Notes under the pieces: model-generated
What the model was told of the DNA's origin: nothing
What the model saw: the letters and a program-made list of their open reading frames with translations, nothing else
The model's database searches: none
Assembly: GCA_033763695.1 (NCBI GenBank)
Contig: JANRKB010000018.1
Coordinates: 137,913-201,912, forward strand
Reading direction: 5' to 3'
DNA length: 64,000 nucleotides
DNA from: JANRKB01 sp033763695
GTDB lineage: Bacteria; Planctomycetota; Phycisphaerae; Phycisphaerales; UBA1924
Translations under genes and position numbers: made by a program
Part shown: piece after piece, positions 52,246 to 61,276 of the stretch
How positions within the stretch are numbered: the stretch's first letter is position 1
Layout of the letters: every line of letters begins with the position of its first letter

Positions 52246-52683
52246 ATGATGCGTCGCCAGACCACCCTGCTCAAGCCCAACGCCGTCAACCGCGGCACCA
52301 GCACCATCGATGCCGCCGGCATCCCGCTCGGTCGCCTCGCCGCCGAGGTGGCCATCCACCTCATGGGCAAGCACCGCCCGGACTACACCCCCCACGTGGA
52401 CTGCGGCGATCGCGTGATCGTCACCAACGCCAAGCAGGTCGAGATGACCGGCCGCAAGGGCGAGCAGCGCCTCAAGATGCGCTACACCGAGTACCCCGGC
52501 GGCCTCAAGACCCAGACCTACAACCAGGTTCGCGACAGCAAGCCCGAACTGCTCATCTCCGACGCAGTCCGCCGCATGCTCCCCAAGAACCGCCTCGCCC
52601 GCGTCATGCTGGGCAACCTTGAGATCCACCCCGGCGCGGCTCCTGAAGCCGTTCCCGCGGGCGCCAAGACCCTGAAGGTCTAA
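52246..52683 (+). CDS. rplM: 50S ribosomal protein L13
   Basis: Large-subunit protein L13, 145 residues (family about 142). MRRQTTLLKPN, DAAGIPLGRLAAEVAIHLMG, the DCGDRVIVTNAKQVEMTG motif and the typical YRHSGYPGGLKT-like turn (here YTEYPGGLKT) identify it. Start ATG at 52246 has GGAGG ten bases upstream. rpsI follows, as in most bacteria, but with about 195 bp between them containing two kinds of short repeats. Confidence 0.97.
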   Translation: MMRRQTTLLKPNAVNRGTSTIDAAGIPLGRLAAEVAIHLMGKHRPDYTPHVDCGDRVIVTNAKQVEMTGRKGEQRLKMRYTEYPGGLKTQTYNQVRDSKPELLISDAVRRMLPKNRLARVMLGNLEIHPGAAPEAVPAGAKTLKV

Positions 52684-52690
52684 GAAAAGT

Positions 52691-52714
52691 AGAGACGGAG
52701 AGACGCAGAGACGA
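52691..52714 (+). repeat. Octamer tandem repeat AGAGACGN, three units
   Basis: AGAGACGG, AGAGACGC and AGAGACGA in tandem, 8 nt after the rplM stop. Confidence 0.5.
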
Positions 52715-52750
52715 AGTGCAAAGGCAAGCGACGGCAGGACTGTCTTTCAC

Positions 52751-52778
52751 GAATGCCCAATGCCTGATGCCCAATGCC
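52751..52778 (-). repeat. Heptamer-repeat element between rplM and rpsI
   Basis: GAATGCC, CAATGCC, TGATGCC and CAATGCC on the plus strand; on the minus strand four GGCATNN units. The bases just before it on the plus strand (TGTCTTTCAC) are the reverse complement of GTGAAAGACA, the same border as the element at 40375-40402. Confidence 0.8.
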
Positions 52779-52879
52779 TCTGCTTCTGATTCCAAGTGTG
52801 CCGGCCCGACACTCCCGTCGGGCGTGGGCGGAAACGAGACTCGAAGAACGTTCGCAGCCCTGACGGGCAGAAAGAAACC

Positions 52880-53407
52880 ATGACCACGATCGGCAGCCTG
52901 AATCTTGATGGTGTGAATGCCGCGGCTTCCGCCGCTCCCGCCCCCGGTACGGGCCAGATGACCCGTCAGCTCCGCGAGGCCCTCCCGGCCGACCGCAAGG
53001 GCTGGTGGTGGGGTACCGGCCGTCGCAAGACCGCCGTCGCCCGCGCCCGCATCAAGCCCAGCAAGAGCGAAGGCAAGATCAGCATCATGTCCGCCGAAGG
53101 CCGCAAGCCCAAGGCGATTAATGAGTACTTCTCCGAGTTGCGCGATCAGAACGCCGTCAACGAGCCCCTCAAGGTCACCAACCTCTCGGGCAAGTTCGAC
53201 ATCATGATCACGTGCCACGGCGGCGGTTACATGGGCCAGGCCGGCGCGTGCAAGCTCGCCATCGCCCGCGCCCTCCGCGACTACGACCCCACCACCGAAG
53301 AGGCCCTGCGTGACGCTGGCCTGCTCACCCGCGACAGCCGTGAGGTCGAGCGTAAGAAGTACGGCCAGGCCGGCGCCCGCCGTCGCTTCCAGTTCTCCAA
53401 GCGTTAA
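52880..53407 (+). CDS. rpsI: 30S ribosomal protein S9 with N-terminal extension
   Basis: Small-subunit protein S9. The core begins near residue 42 with WWWGTGRRKTAVARARI and ends in the P-site-contacting tail KKYGQAGARRRFQFSKR, the last Arg touching P-site tRNA in ribosome structures. The first 40 residues (Ala/Pro/Gly-rich) are an extension not found in most S9 proteins. ATG at 52880 is the first in frame after the repeat region and has AAAGAAA upstream rather than a strong Shine-Dalgarno sequence, so a later start cannot be excluded. Confidence 0.95.
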   Translation: MTTIGSLNLDGVNAAASAAPAPGTGQMTRQLREALPADRKGWWWGTGRRKTAVARARIKPSKSEGKISIMSAEGRKPKAINEYFSELRDQNAVNEPLKVTNLSGKFDIMITCHGGGYMGQAGACKLAIARALRDYDPTTEEALRDAGLLTRDSREVERKKYGQAGARRRFQFSKR

Positions 53408-53458
53408 TCCGACTCGGCACCTGCCGGTTCGATCTCGCTCAGTCCTCACGTTCCCCAC

Positions 53459-53492
53459 GCACGCTCCCACCTCGGGAGCGTGCTTTCTTTTT
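53459..53492 (+). terminator. Rho-independent terminator after rpsI
   Basis: Perfect 10-bp stem: GCACGCTCCC (53459-53468) and GGGAGCGTGC (53474-53483), then a T-rich run with TTTTT. Confidence 0.88.
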
Positions 53493-53523
53493 GTTGTTGC
53501 GCCCCCGGGCCTAGCCTCCCCGG

Positions 53524-54453
53524 ATGCGTCTGACCTTCCTCGGCACCGGGACCAGCGCGGGCGTGCCCGCCATCGGCTGCTCATGCGACGTCTGCACGAG
53601 CACCGATCCGCGCGATCAGCGTCTGCGTTGCAGCGTCGCGCTGCAGTTCACCGACCCCGCCGCGATGCACGAAGACCGCCAGCGGACCATCCTCATCGAC
53701 GCCGGCCCCGACCTGCGTCAGCAGGCCCTGCGTGCACGCTTGTCACGCTGCGACGCGATCCTCTTCACCCACAACCACGTCGACCACACCTTCGGCCTCG
53801 ACGAGGTCCGCCGCTTCAACGCCGTGCAGCACGCGCCGATCGACATCTACGCCGAGCGTCACACCCTCGACTTCCTCGGCCGCGTTTACAAGCACATCTT
53901 CGACAAGCACAACAACATCAACGACAGTTTCGTCGCCACGCTCATCGCGCACGAACTTCATGCCGACGCGCCCATCGAGCTCTACGGCGTGCGCTTCACG
54001 CCGCTGCGATTCCTTCACGGCAAACAACCCGTCTTGGGCTTCCGCATCGAGCGCGGCACGCCGCGGGCCCCACGCAAGGTCGGCTTCGCCCCCACAACCG
54101 AGCTCTACGACAACCCGGCCGCGAACGCATCCTCTCCCACCCCCACTCCTACCTCGACCGCCGCCAACGACGATGACGTCTTTCCGCTCGCCTACTGCAC
54201 CGACGTCAGTGCAGTCCCCACCGACACGTGGTCCAAACTCCGCGGCCTCAAGACCCTCGTCCTCGACGCGCTCCGCCACCGTCACCACCCCACGCATCTC
54301 ACCCTCGAACACGCGATCTCCATCGCACAACAGGTCGGCGCGGCCAAGACCTACTTCATCCACATGGCGCACGACCTGCCGCACCAAGCAACACAGGACA
54401 TGCTCCCCGATGGCATGTTCCTCGCCTACGACGGCCTCGTCCTGGGCGCGTGA
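53524..54453 (+). CDS. Metallo-beta-lactamase-fold hydrolase (PhnP-like)
   Basis: A 309-residue MBL-fold phosphodiesterase-like enzyme. MRLTFLGTGTSAGVPAIGCSC starts the first sheet; metal ligands appear in LFTHNHVDHTFGLDEV (HxHxDH), and the His in FLHGKQPVLGFRI and the terminal FIHMAHD supply the others. The CSCDVC Cys cluster near the N-terminus is shared with PhnP-type zinc proteins. An Ala/Pro/Ser/Thr-rich insert lies around residue 200. It likely cleaves cyclic or linear phosphodiesters, such as the cyclic phosphate product of C-P lyase, but no phn genes are nearby. Confidence 0.86.
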   Translation: MRLTFLGTGTSAGVPAIGCSCDVCTSTDPRDQRLRCSVALQFTDPAAMHEDRQRTILIDAGPDLRQQALRARLSRCDAILFTHNHVDHTFGLDEVRRFNAVQHAPIDIYAERHTLDFLGRVYKHIFDKHNNINDSFVATLIAHELHADAPIELYGVRFTPLRFLHGKQPVLGFRIERGTPRAPRKVGFAPTTELYDNPAANASSPTPTPTSTAANDDDVFPLAYCTDVSAVPTDTWSKLRGLKTLVLDALRHRHHPTHLTLEHAISIAQQVGAAKTYFIHMAHDLPHQATQDMLPDGMFLAYDGLVLGA

Positions 54454-54539
54454 CGCAATCCCGCGCGTGTTTCCACGCCCGCTGCGGGATCGCCACGTCG
54501 CGTCAGACCGGACCGTGTTGATTCAACGTTCTCGCGCGT

Positions 54540-56231
54540 TCATCGCACCGCCGCGGCTTTCACCGCGTCGATGATCTCGCGATGGTTCGCGCAGCGCGGA
54601 CACTTGTGTTGCCCGCCCAGTTTGCCCTTGTTCGACAGCCAGCGATGGAACGTCCCTGGGGGCAGCGGCGAGATCGTCGGCTCAGTCATGCTCACGCCCG
54701 CGTTCCGCTTGATCCCGTAGTCCACGCACTGCCGCTTCAAGTCGGCGTCAAAGACATCGCGGAACGCCGCCAGTTTGTCGCTCGGGACGCCCGCCGCACC
54801 CTCGATCTCCACCGCCAGTTCCAGTCCCGGCCGATTGCCGTTGACCGGATAGACCGGCGCTGCGGTGAACTCCGCGATGAGCAGCCCCGTCGCCGCGGCT
54901 GCCGCCGACACCGCTGTCTCGATGTGCTCGACGATGAGGTTCTCGCCGAACGCGTTGATGAAGTGCCGATGGCGTCCGACGATGCGCAGCCGCGCCGGTC
55001 CTTCGCCGCCGCGCCCATCCAGCCCGCTCGGGAGTGTGTCAAACTCCACCACATCGCCCAGCACGTAGCGCCACAGCCCGGCGCATGTCGTGAGCGTGAC
55101 AACGTACTTCTGCCCCTTCTCCACTTCATGCGCGGCGTATCCCGGCGCGTTGGGTGCATCGATCAACTCAAGCGGCACAAACTCGAAGAAGTTTCCGCCA
55201 TCGGCCAGGAGTCGCAGCCCCGGATTGCCGCGGGTGTCCTGAATTGCGACGAATGCCTCGCTCGCCGGATAGAGCTCGAGCCGATTGGGCACATCCGCGC
55301 CTGTCGGCGCGCCGCTGTAGATCTGCCGCACGCGCGGCTCAAAGGGCGTGAAGCGCACGCCGCCGTGCACGAGCAACGTGAGATTCGGCCACACGTCGCG
55401 CAGCGTCTGCATCGGCTCGCCGGAGCGATCCATCGCGCGGCTCGTCAGCCCCTGCTCGCGACCGAGCGCCAGCAGCCGCTCCGAGAGCACAAGCATCCAC
55501 GAGGGCATGCCGGAGATCATCCGCACGTCCTCGTGCAGACAACGGCGTGCCATCGCCTCGATCTTCGCCGGCCAATCGCTCATCAGGGCGATGTCCTTAC
55601 CCGGCAGATAGATCTCGCTCAGCGGCCACGTGATCAACGGCGTCACGATTCCCGACAAGTCGCCGGTGCGGATGCCCCGCGCGTTCACCGCCAGATCCGA
55701 CGACCCACCAAGGAAGAGACTCTTGCCGGCGAGCAGCCGCGGCAGGCTGATGCCAAACCGCCACGCGTGCGCGAAGATGTCCAGGCTCGCGCGATAGTTG
55801 CTCTTCATCATCGCCTGCGAGACGGGGATGTACTTGTCACCTGCGGTTGTGCCGCTGGTCTGCGCGTAGTCCATCACCACGCCGGGCCACAGCACATCGA
55901 GCTCGCCCTCGTCGCGCATGCGGCTGATCTGCGTGCGATACGCATACCAGTCGCGCACGGGGATCTCCGCGCGATACGCCCGCAGCAGTTCCGCGTCATC
56001 AAGCCGCGCCAGCCGGGCGAACTTGTGCGTCCGCCCGATCTCGGTCTGCGCCGCCTGCGTGAGCAAACTGCGCAGAGCACCAACCTGAAGGCGTGCCGTG
56101 TTCGTGCGCCAATAGTCCAGATCGCTCAGCCGCCGGCGGCGTGCGGCGAGCCGAGCCTCCAGCGCAGTACCCACCAAACTGGTCCAGCGCCAGTCCGAGT
56201 GCCAGTTCTTCAAGGGTGTCGCCCCGTTCAT
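54540..56231 (-). CDS. GH3-family acyl-adenylating enzyme
   Basis: A 563-residue member of the GH3 (acyl-acid-amido synthetase / auxin-responsive) family within the ANL superfamily. The ATP-binding motif is YAQTSGTTAGDKYIPVS, then SAYAS-like positions as ELYPASEAFVAIQD, the GLWRYVLGDVVEF stretch for adenylate binding, and a flexible C-terminal domain. Plant GH3 enzymes join amino acids to hormones; the bacterial ones are uncharacterised. The start overlaps the alpha/beta hydrolase stop (ATGA), so the two genes are translationally coupled and probably act on the same substrate class. Confidence 0.86.
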   Translation of the reverse strand: MNGATPLKNWHSDWRWTSLVGTALEARLAARRRRLSDLDYWRTNTARLQVGALRSLLTQAAQTEIGRTHKFARLARLDDAELLRAYRAEIPVRDWYAYRTQISRMRDEGELDVLWPGVVMDYAQTSGTTAGDKYIPVSQAMMKSNYRASLDIFAHAWRFGISLPRLLAGKSLFLGGSSDLAVNARGIRTGDLSGIVTPLITWPLSEIYLPGKDIALMSDWPAKIEAMARRCLHEDVRMISGMPSWMLVLSERLLALGREQGLTSRAMDRSGEPMQTLRDVWPNLTLLVHGGVRFTPFEPRVRQIYSGAPTGADVPNRLELYPASEAFVAIQDTRGNPGLRLLADGGNFFEFVPLELIDAPNAPGYAAHEVEKGQKYVVTLTTCAGLWRYVLGDVVEFDTLPSGLDGRGGEGPARLRIVGRHRHFINAFGENLIVEHIETAVSAAAAATGLLIAEFTAAPVYPVNGNRPGLELAVEIEGAAGVPSDKLAAFRDVFDADLKRQCVDYGIKRNAGVSMTEPTISPLPPGTFHRWLSNKGKLGGQHKCPRCANHREIIDAVKAAAVR

Positions 56232-57067
56232 TGCCCGAGTTCATTCATGAACGCGATCATCGCCTGCGAGAACTCCGCAGGGCATTCGATCATCGGCGCA
56301 TGCCCGCACCGATCCAGCCAGACGATCCGCGCGTTGGGAAGCATCGACATGAATCCGTCCGCGGCTTCCGGCGGCGTCACGATGTCCTGCCGCCCCCAGA
56401 TGAGCAGCGTCGGTTGCTTGATCTGCTTGAGTCGGTCACCGAGGTGATTCCGCCGCGCCGAGCGCGACAGCTTCACCATCGCCCGGGCCCCGCCGCGCCG
56501 CGACAGTTCGTTGAACGCGCGATCGACATCGCCCGCGGGCATCTTGGCGCGATCGAAGAAGAGTTCGCCGATCTTCTCTTCCAGCCACGCCTTGCTCGGG
56601 CGGATCTGCACGGTGCTGACCATGCTCTTTTCAATCAGCCCCGAAGACCCGGCGAGGATCAGACCGCGGACCAAGTGCGGATACTCAAGTGCCACACGCA
56701 GCGCGACATGCCCGCCGAACGAGTTGCCCACCAGCACCGTCGGACCGGTCAGATGGTCCGCCAAGAACTGCGCTGTCAACTTCGACACGCCGTCGATCGA
56801 GCAGTCATCGCCCTTGAGGTCCAGCAGCGGGATCTCGAGCAGCGTGCAGTGCATGTTGCCGCGCACGCCGCGAACCACCGTTTCCCAGTGATCGTTCAGA
56901 CCGACGAGCCCGTGCAGGAAGACGATCCCCGGACCTTCGCCCGTGGTCGACACCGTCGCAGGCACCGGACCTGCCGCGCCCGGCAGTTCGCACTTGCGCG
57001 TGCTCATATCGACGTGTCCCGCTTGCGCGGTGCTGGCACGGCTCGAGATGGACTGGGCCGGAGTCAT
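56228..57067 (-). CDS. Alpha/beta hydrolase
   Basis: A 279-residue serine hydrolase. Oxyanion and nucleophile regions: GIVFLHGLVGL and LVGNSFGGHVALRVAL (nucleophile Ser in GNSFG); catalytic Asp in LLIWGRQDIVTPPE; catalytic His in RCGHAPMIECP. The length and cap region fit the meta-cleavage-product/haloalkane-type group. Coupled to the GH3-family gene by an ATGA overlap. ATG at 57067 was preferred because upstream codons are not protein-like, though no strong ribosome-binding site is visible and a start at 57007 is possible. Confidence 0.85.
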   Translation of the reverse strand: MTPAQSISSRASTAQAGHVDMSTRKCELPGAAGPVPATVSTTGEGPGIVFLHGLVGLNDHWETVVRGVRGNMHCTLLEIPLLDLKGDDCSIDGVSKLTAQFLADHLTGPTVLVGNSFGGHVALRVALEYPHLVRGLILAGSSGLIEKSMVSTVQIRPSKAWLEEKIGELFFDRAKMPAGDVDRAFNELSRRGGARAMVKLSRSARRNHLGDRLKQIKQPTLLIWGRQDIVTPPEAADGFMSMLPNARIVWLDRCGHAPMIECPAEFSQAMIAFMNELGQ

Positions 57068-57164
57068 CGTCAGGGACAATAGTACCCGCAAACCACACGA
57101 ACGCCCAACCCGCGCTGCAACCACAAAAACCTGCGCGATTCGGACCCTGTGAGGACTCGTTCTC

Positions 57165-57908
57165 TCACCGTTTCCCGCCCGCCGCGCCCACCAGCGGCGT
57201 GTCCGGGTCCTCCTGCACCACCAGTCCGTCACGCAGGCGAATCACGCGATCCGCACGCGCCGCCGTGGCCGCATCGTGCGTCACCACCACCATCGTCTGC
57301 CCAGCGTGGTGCAACGACGTGAACAGGTCCAGGATCGTCTTTCCTGTCTCGCGATCCAGGTTGCCCGTCGGCTCATCCGCCAGCAGCGCCCGCGGCTTGT
57401 TCATCAGGGCCCGCGCAATCGCCACCCGCTGCCGCTCGCCACCCGACAACTCGCGCGGCTTGTGGTCCAGCCGATGCGACAGACCCACCGTCTCAAGCAA
57501 CTGCTCCGCGTGCGCCTTCAGCACGGCCGCCTGGGACGCATAGCGCAGACGACCCAGCGCGATCATCGCCGCGATCAGCACGTTCTCCCGCACCGTCAGT
57601 TCCGGCAGCAGGTGATAGAACTGAAAGACGAACCCGACGCTCGAGTTGCGAAACGCGTCGCGCTTGCCCGCCGACATCCGCGTCAGATCCACATCGCCGA
57701 ACCGCATCGTCAACTCGTTGCCACTGTCGGGCCGATCAAGCCCGCCCAGGAGGTGCAGCAGCGTCGACTTGCCCGACCCCGAAGCGCCGAGGATGGCAAG
57801 GAACTCTCCCTCCTGCACGTCGAGCGACACGCCGCGCAGCACCGGCACGTCCACACGCCCCAGGCGGTAGGTCTTTCGCAGCGAGCGGACTTGGATCAGC
57901 GGCGGCAT
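57165..57908 (-). CDS. Lipoprotein-releasing ABC transporter ATPase (LolD-like)
   Basis: A 247-residue ATP-binding subunit of the MacB/LolD type. Walker A ILGASGSGKSTL, Q-loop FVFQFYHLLPELTV, signature LSGGERQRVAIARAL, Walker B ALLADEPTGNLD and the H-loop VVVTHD are all present. It pairs with the FtsX-like permease in the next gene (22 bp apart). Together they should extract lipoproteins from the inner membrane or drive a similar outward step. ATG at 57908 has GGAAAGG upstream. Confidence 0.9.
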   Translation of the reverse strand: MPPLIQVRSLRKTYRLGRVDVPVLRGVSLDVQEGEFLAILGASGSGKSTLLHLLGGLDRPDSGNELTMRFGDVDLTRMSAGKRDAFRNSSVGFVFQFYHLLPELTVRENVLIAAMIALGRLRYASQAAVLKAHAEQLLETVGLSHRLDHKPRELSGGERQRVAIARALMNKPRALLADEPTGNLDRETGKTILDLFTSLHHAGQTMVVVTHDAATAARADRVIRLRDGLVVQEDPDTPLVGAAGGKR

Positions 57909-57929
57909 ACGAGCCTTTCCACGTTGCAA

Positions 57930-59537
57930 TCACTCAAAGCGCAGAGCCGTCACCGGGTCCATCCGAGCCGCACGCAGCGCGGGCCACAACGCCCCCGCGG
58001 CACTGCTCAACACGCCGCCCGTGCACACGATCAACACCTTCATCGCGCTCAGATCCGTCGGGATCACTGTGAAGTAATAGATCCGAGGATCCCAGATCTG
58101 GATCCCCATGCGTGCCCCCATCCACTCGTGGATCGGGTTGATGTTGCTCACAATCAAGTACGACATCAACAGCCCCAGCGCCGCGCCGATGACGCCGATC
58201 GCCAGCCCATAGCGCACCCACAGCCACGTGATCCCCGCCCGCGACGCGCCAAGTGACCGCAGGATGCCGATCTCGCGCGTCTTCTCGCTCACCATCGACC
58301 AGAAGATCGCCAGCACCAGGAACACCGCCGTCAGCGAGATAAAGCTGAACAGCGAAAGCACCAGCGCGGTCTCCTTCTTCACGGCGGTGATCAGCGTCGC
58401 GTTCTGGTCCTCCCACGTCAGGATGCGGATGCTCGACGCATCGGGCACCTCGCCCTTGTGGTCCGCCGCAAACTGGGCGTAGATGCGTTCCACGCGAGCA
58501 CGCAGATCCTCAAGCCGCGCTGTCGCTGCGTCGCCCTTGCCGCGCACGAGCAGCGTCGTGATGCGAGCAGGATCCTCACCCACGGTCTCGGGCAACACGA
58601 ACTTCTCGCCCTCGGCGGTCTTGCTCACGCCGCCCACGCGTCCAGCGGCTCCCGTGGCATCGGTCTTGATCCGCCGCGCCGCATCCATCTTGAGCATCTG
58701 CTGCAGCGCGCCGAGTTCGAGCAGCACGGTTTTGTTGTCCACCTCATAAAGCCCGGTGTGGAACTCGTTGATCACCGGGAACGCGCGCGACACCATGTCC
58801 GTCGGCCGCCCCTTGCGATCAAGGGGCAGGACATTCACCGTCACACTGTCCTCGATGGGCAGGATCGTCTCGACCCACTCTTTCGTTCCATCTGGAAGCA
58901 GCTTCACCCGAGCCCGCGGCATAAAGAAACCCGCCGGGTCGCGCGAGTTGAACCCGCTCATCATGATTCCCAGCACCGCGCCAGGTCGGGCCGCCGCACG
59001 CCGCGCCGGATCGCGGGCCGCCTGCAACTCGTTGACCAGCCGATCGGTCTTCATCGTCAGCGCGTTGTCGTACATGCGCTGATAGATGTCATGGTCTTCC
59101 TTCTTGGTGCGCCAGTCGGCTCCGGCCGCGTCCTTGGGCAACGGCTTCAGCAAGGCACGCCAATAGATCGAGTCGCCGTAGCTCGTCACCTTGGCGTATC
59201 GCGCCCCGTCGATCCCCAGCAGCCGCACGGTTTCCTGCCGCCCGTCGGGCAGGCCCACGAGCCCGAACGCCTCGATGATCGGCGCGGTGGCCGCCACCTC
59301 GGGGTCCTGCTCCAGCCGTGCGGCGAGATCGTCGTAGTAGGCAAAGCCGATGTTCGGCCAGGCCACGATGACGTCGCCCACCAACACGCGCCCCTGGTTC
59401 ACAAACGTCGCCAGGAAGCCGCCCATGACCGACCACACGATCAGCACCATCGCGGTGCACAGCATCACCGCCAGCGACGCAAGCAGCGGCATGATCTGGC
59501 TGGTCAGATAGCGACGGGTCAGCAGTGACTGGTACAC
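57930..59537 (-). CDS. LolC/LolE-like FtsX-family permease
   Basis: A 535-residue permease: one N-terminal helix (QIMPLLASLAVMLCTAMVLIVWSVMGGF), a large periplasmic domain of about 330 residues, and three C-terminal helices with SFISLTAVFLVLAIFWSMV followed by the FtsX motif EKTREIGILRSLGASRAGI. This is the LolC/E layout. A single permease gene is present, so the complex may be a homodimer. The start is uncertain: the frame opens with GTG at 59573, but GTG at 59537 gives the family-like beginning VYQSLLTRRYLTSQ. Confidence 0.86.
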   Translation of the reverse strand: MYQSLLTRRYLTSQIMPLLASLAVMLCTAMVLIVWSVMGGFLATFVNQGRVLVGDVIVAWPNIGFAYYDDLAARLEQDPEVAATAPIIEAFGLVGLPDGRQETVRLLGIDGARYAKVTSYGDSIYWRALLKPLPKDAAGADWRTKKEDHDIYQRMYDNALTMKTDRLVNELQAARDPARRAAARPGAVLGIMMSGFNSRDPAGFFMPRARVKLLPDGTKEWVETILPIEDSVTVNVLPLDRKGRPTDMVSRAFPVINEFHTGLYEVDNKTVLLELGALQQMLKMDAARRIKTDATGAAGRVGGVSKTAEGEKFVLPETVGEDPARITTLLVRGKGDAATARLEDLRARVERIYAQFAADHKGEVPDASSIRILTWEDQNATLITAVKKETALVLSLFSFISLTAVFLVLAIFWSMVSEKTREIGILRSLGASRAGITWLWVRYGLAIGVIGAALGLLMSYLIVSNINPIHEWMGARMGIQIWDPRIYYFTVIPTDLSAMKVLIVCTGGVLSSAAGALWPALRAARMDPVTALRFE

Positions 59538-59637
59538 GGGCCAGAGCCTATGCCGCCCCACGCCCACCCGCACTCATCCGCTTGCGGCATTCCGAGCTCC
59601 GTCTCGTCGTCGCTCCGATTCGGCTTCTCTGCCTGTG

Positions 59638-61020
59638 TCAGCATCCGGCCTGGAACGCTGCCACGAATGCGTCGAAGTCCTCGAAGGTGATGAAGCCATC
59701 GCCGTCAAAGTCCGCCGAGCATTTCGTGGGCTGATACTCGTACGCCCCGATATCGATCTTTCCATCCACGACCCGCGGCCCGCGTTCATTGTCCATGCCC
59801 GACGTCCAGCCCACCGCCGCATTCCCCGCGTTCACGACGATCGAATCGGATGTGGGGCGGAATCCACCCTGTTCAAACGTCGCCTCACCGACGATGTTGC
59901 CCTCTCCGGCATAGGCATATGGAAAGACGCAGGACTCCGCCGTCACGTCGTCACCGATACTCGTGTTGGGTCGATAGACCAGCGTGTTCGTCAGCGACGC
60001 CGAGGCGTTGAAGATGGGTCCGCGACTCTGCACGCCGCACACATACAGCGTGCAACTCGAGAGCGTCGCCGTCACGGACGGATTCGTCACCGCGACGGCT
60101 TGCGCGAACCATGTGTCGATCGCGACCACGTTCGCCGGCGTGGGCCCCTCGCCGGTGAACACGGGACCGCCGCGCGTGCGCCCGACTGCACATCGCCGCA
60201 TCTCCACGCTCGAGCCCGCACCGAGCACCACCAGCCGCTGCCCAACGTCGTAGAGGCACGTCAGGTACACGTCGCTCATTCGCACGCGCCCGCCGCTGAA
60301 GCGCAGATACGCGTCATCATCGACACGCCAGAACGCAACGTCACTGATATCCCACGCGCCGCGCAGATCAAGCACCGCCGTTGGTTCCCAGAGCCGAACT
60401 CGCGAAGCCTCGCGCCCCACGCCGCGGATTCGTCCGGTTTTGCCCGGCGGCACGGTGATTGTGTGCGCAACATCGACCATGAGCAGTGTGTTGCCGACCT
60501 CCAGGTCGTACCACTGCAACGTGTTCATCGCTGCGAACGCATCGTCAATATCCGAGTATTCCCGCGGCACACGAATCGGCCCCGCGATCTCGACCAGGTA
60601 CAACGAATCCGACTGGACCGTCGCCGTCGCCCATGTCTTGTCGCTTCGCAGTTGCACAAAGTCCGCGTTGTTCCCCGGCTGGTTGCGATCCCAGTTGCGA
60701 TACGTGCTGCTCGACCCGTCGCTCCATACAAACGAGCCCGGCGAAGCCGCGTCGTTCAGGCCAATGAAGAACTTCCGCCCGCCGCCCGTGAACGTCGCGG
60801 TCACCCAGTCGTTCTCCGCGGCATCATCGATCGTCGCGAGGTCTCCGCCGAGACTCCGCGCTATCGACTGCGCCGTCAACCACGAAGCGCCCGTGATGAG
60901 TCGATATCGATGGTCGTTCGCGGGATTGCGCACCGGACCCGCGACGATTATCTGTGCCTGCGCGGCGGACGCCAGCCCAAGAACAGCACCTGCAACGATC
61001 TTCCAGATGGACTGACGCAT
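59638..61020 (-). CDS. Secreted C-type lectin / beta-helix protein with GC-type dockerin, copy 1
   Basis: A 460-residue exported protein. ATG at 61020 follows AGGGGAG and a signal peptide ending AQA. Residues about 25-140 match a C-type-lectin-like fold: RYRLITGASWLTAQSIARSL, GGDLATIDDAAENDWV, FFIGLNDA, FVWSDGSSSTYRNW. A beta-helix region of about 270 residues follows (repeated short strands, choice-of-anchor Q type). The end is a half dockerin, DFDGDGFITFEDFDAFVAAF, with a terminal Gly-Cys. The C-terminal Cys may be the attachment point. It is the most diverged of the three tandem paralogues. Confidence 0.85.
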   Translation of the reverse strand: MRQSIWKIVAGAVLGLASAAQAQIIVAGPVRNPANDHRYRLITGASWLTAQSIARSLGGDLATIDDAAENDWVTATFTGGGRKFFIGLNDAASPGSFVWSDGSSSTYRNWDRNQPGNNADFVQLRSDKTWATATVQSDSLYLVEIAGPIRVPREYSDIDDAFAAMNTLQWYDLEVGNTLLMVDVAHTITVPPGKTGRIRGVGREASRVRLWEPTAVLDLRGAWDISDVAFWRVDDDAYLRFSGGRVRMSDVYLTCLYDVGQRLVVLGAGSSVEMRRCAVGRTRGGPVFTGEGPTPANVVAIDTWFAQAVAVTNPSVTATLSSCTLYVCGVQSRGPIFNASASLTNTLVYRPNTSIGDDVTAESCVFPYAYAGEGNIVGEATFEQGGFRPTSDSIVVNAGNAAVGWTSGMDNERGPRVVDGKIDIGAYEYQPTKCSADFDGDGFITFEDFDAFVAAFQAGC

Positions 61021-61179
61021 GGCGGCTCCCCTTGCAAACAGGTTTGTCTTCCAGTTCTTGTCCCGGCGTGTCGGCGCGTGCATGAGGCCGAACCTTCGTC
61101 TCGCCACCAATCAGCCGCAGGAACCCGCCCCCACCCTTCACGAAACTGCGATTGTCGTCTCGCATCCGACAGAGCAGCG

Positions 61180-61269
61180 CGGCCAGCCGCCCTGCAACGC
61201 GACTGGCCGCACTTGATGCCACGTTCCGAATGCCAAATGCCCAATGCCTGATGCCGAATGCCTTATGCC
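61180..61269 (-). repeat. Inverted repeat and heptamer element between dockerin paralogues
   Basis: CGGCCAG (61180-61186) and CTGGCCG (61203-61209) are inverted arms. Next to them is a tract at 61214-61269 of eight 7-nt units in register, mostly NNATGCC. Read on the minus strand, units start 7 nt (GAGGGAA) after the stop of the downstream-listed paralogue. The block is closely similar to 62832-62913. Confidence 0.8.
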
Positions 61270-61276
61270 TTCCCTC

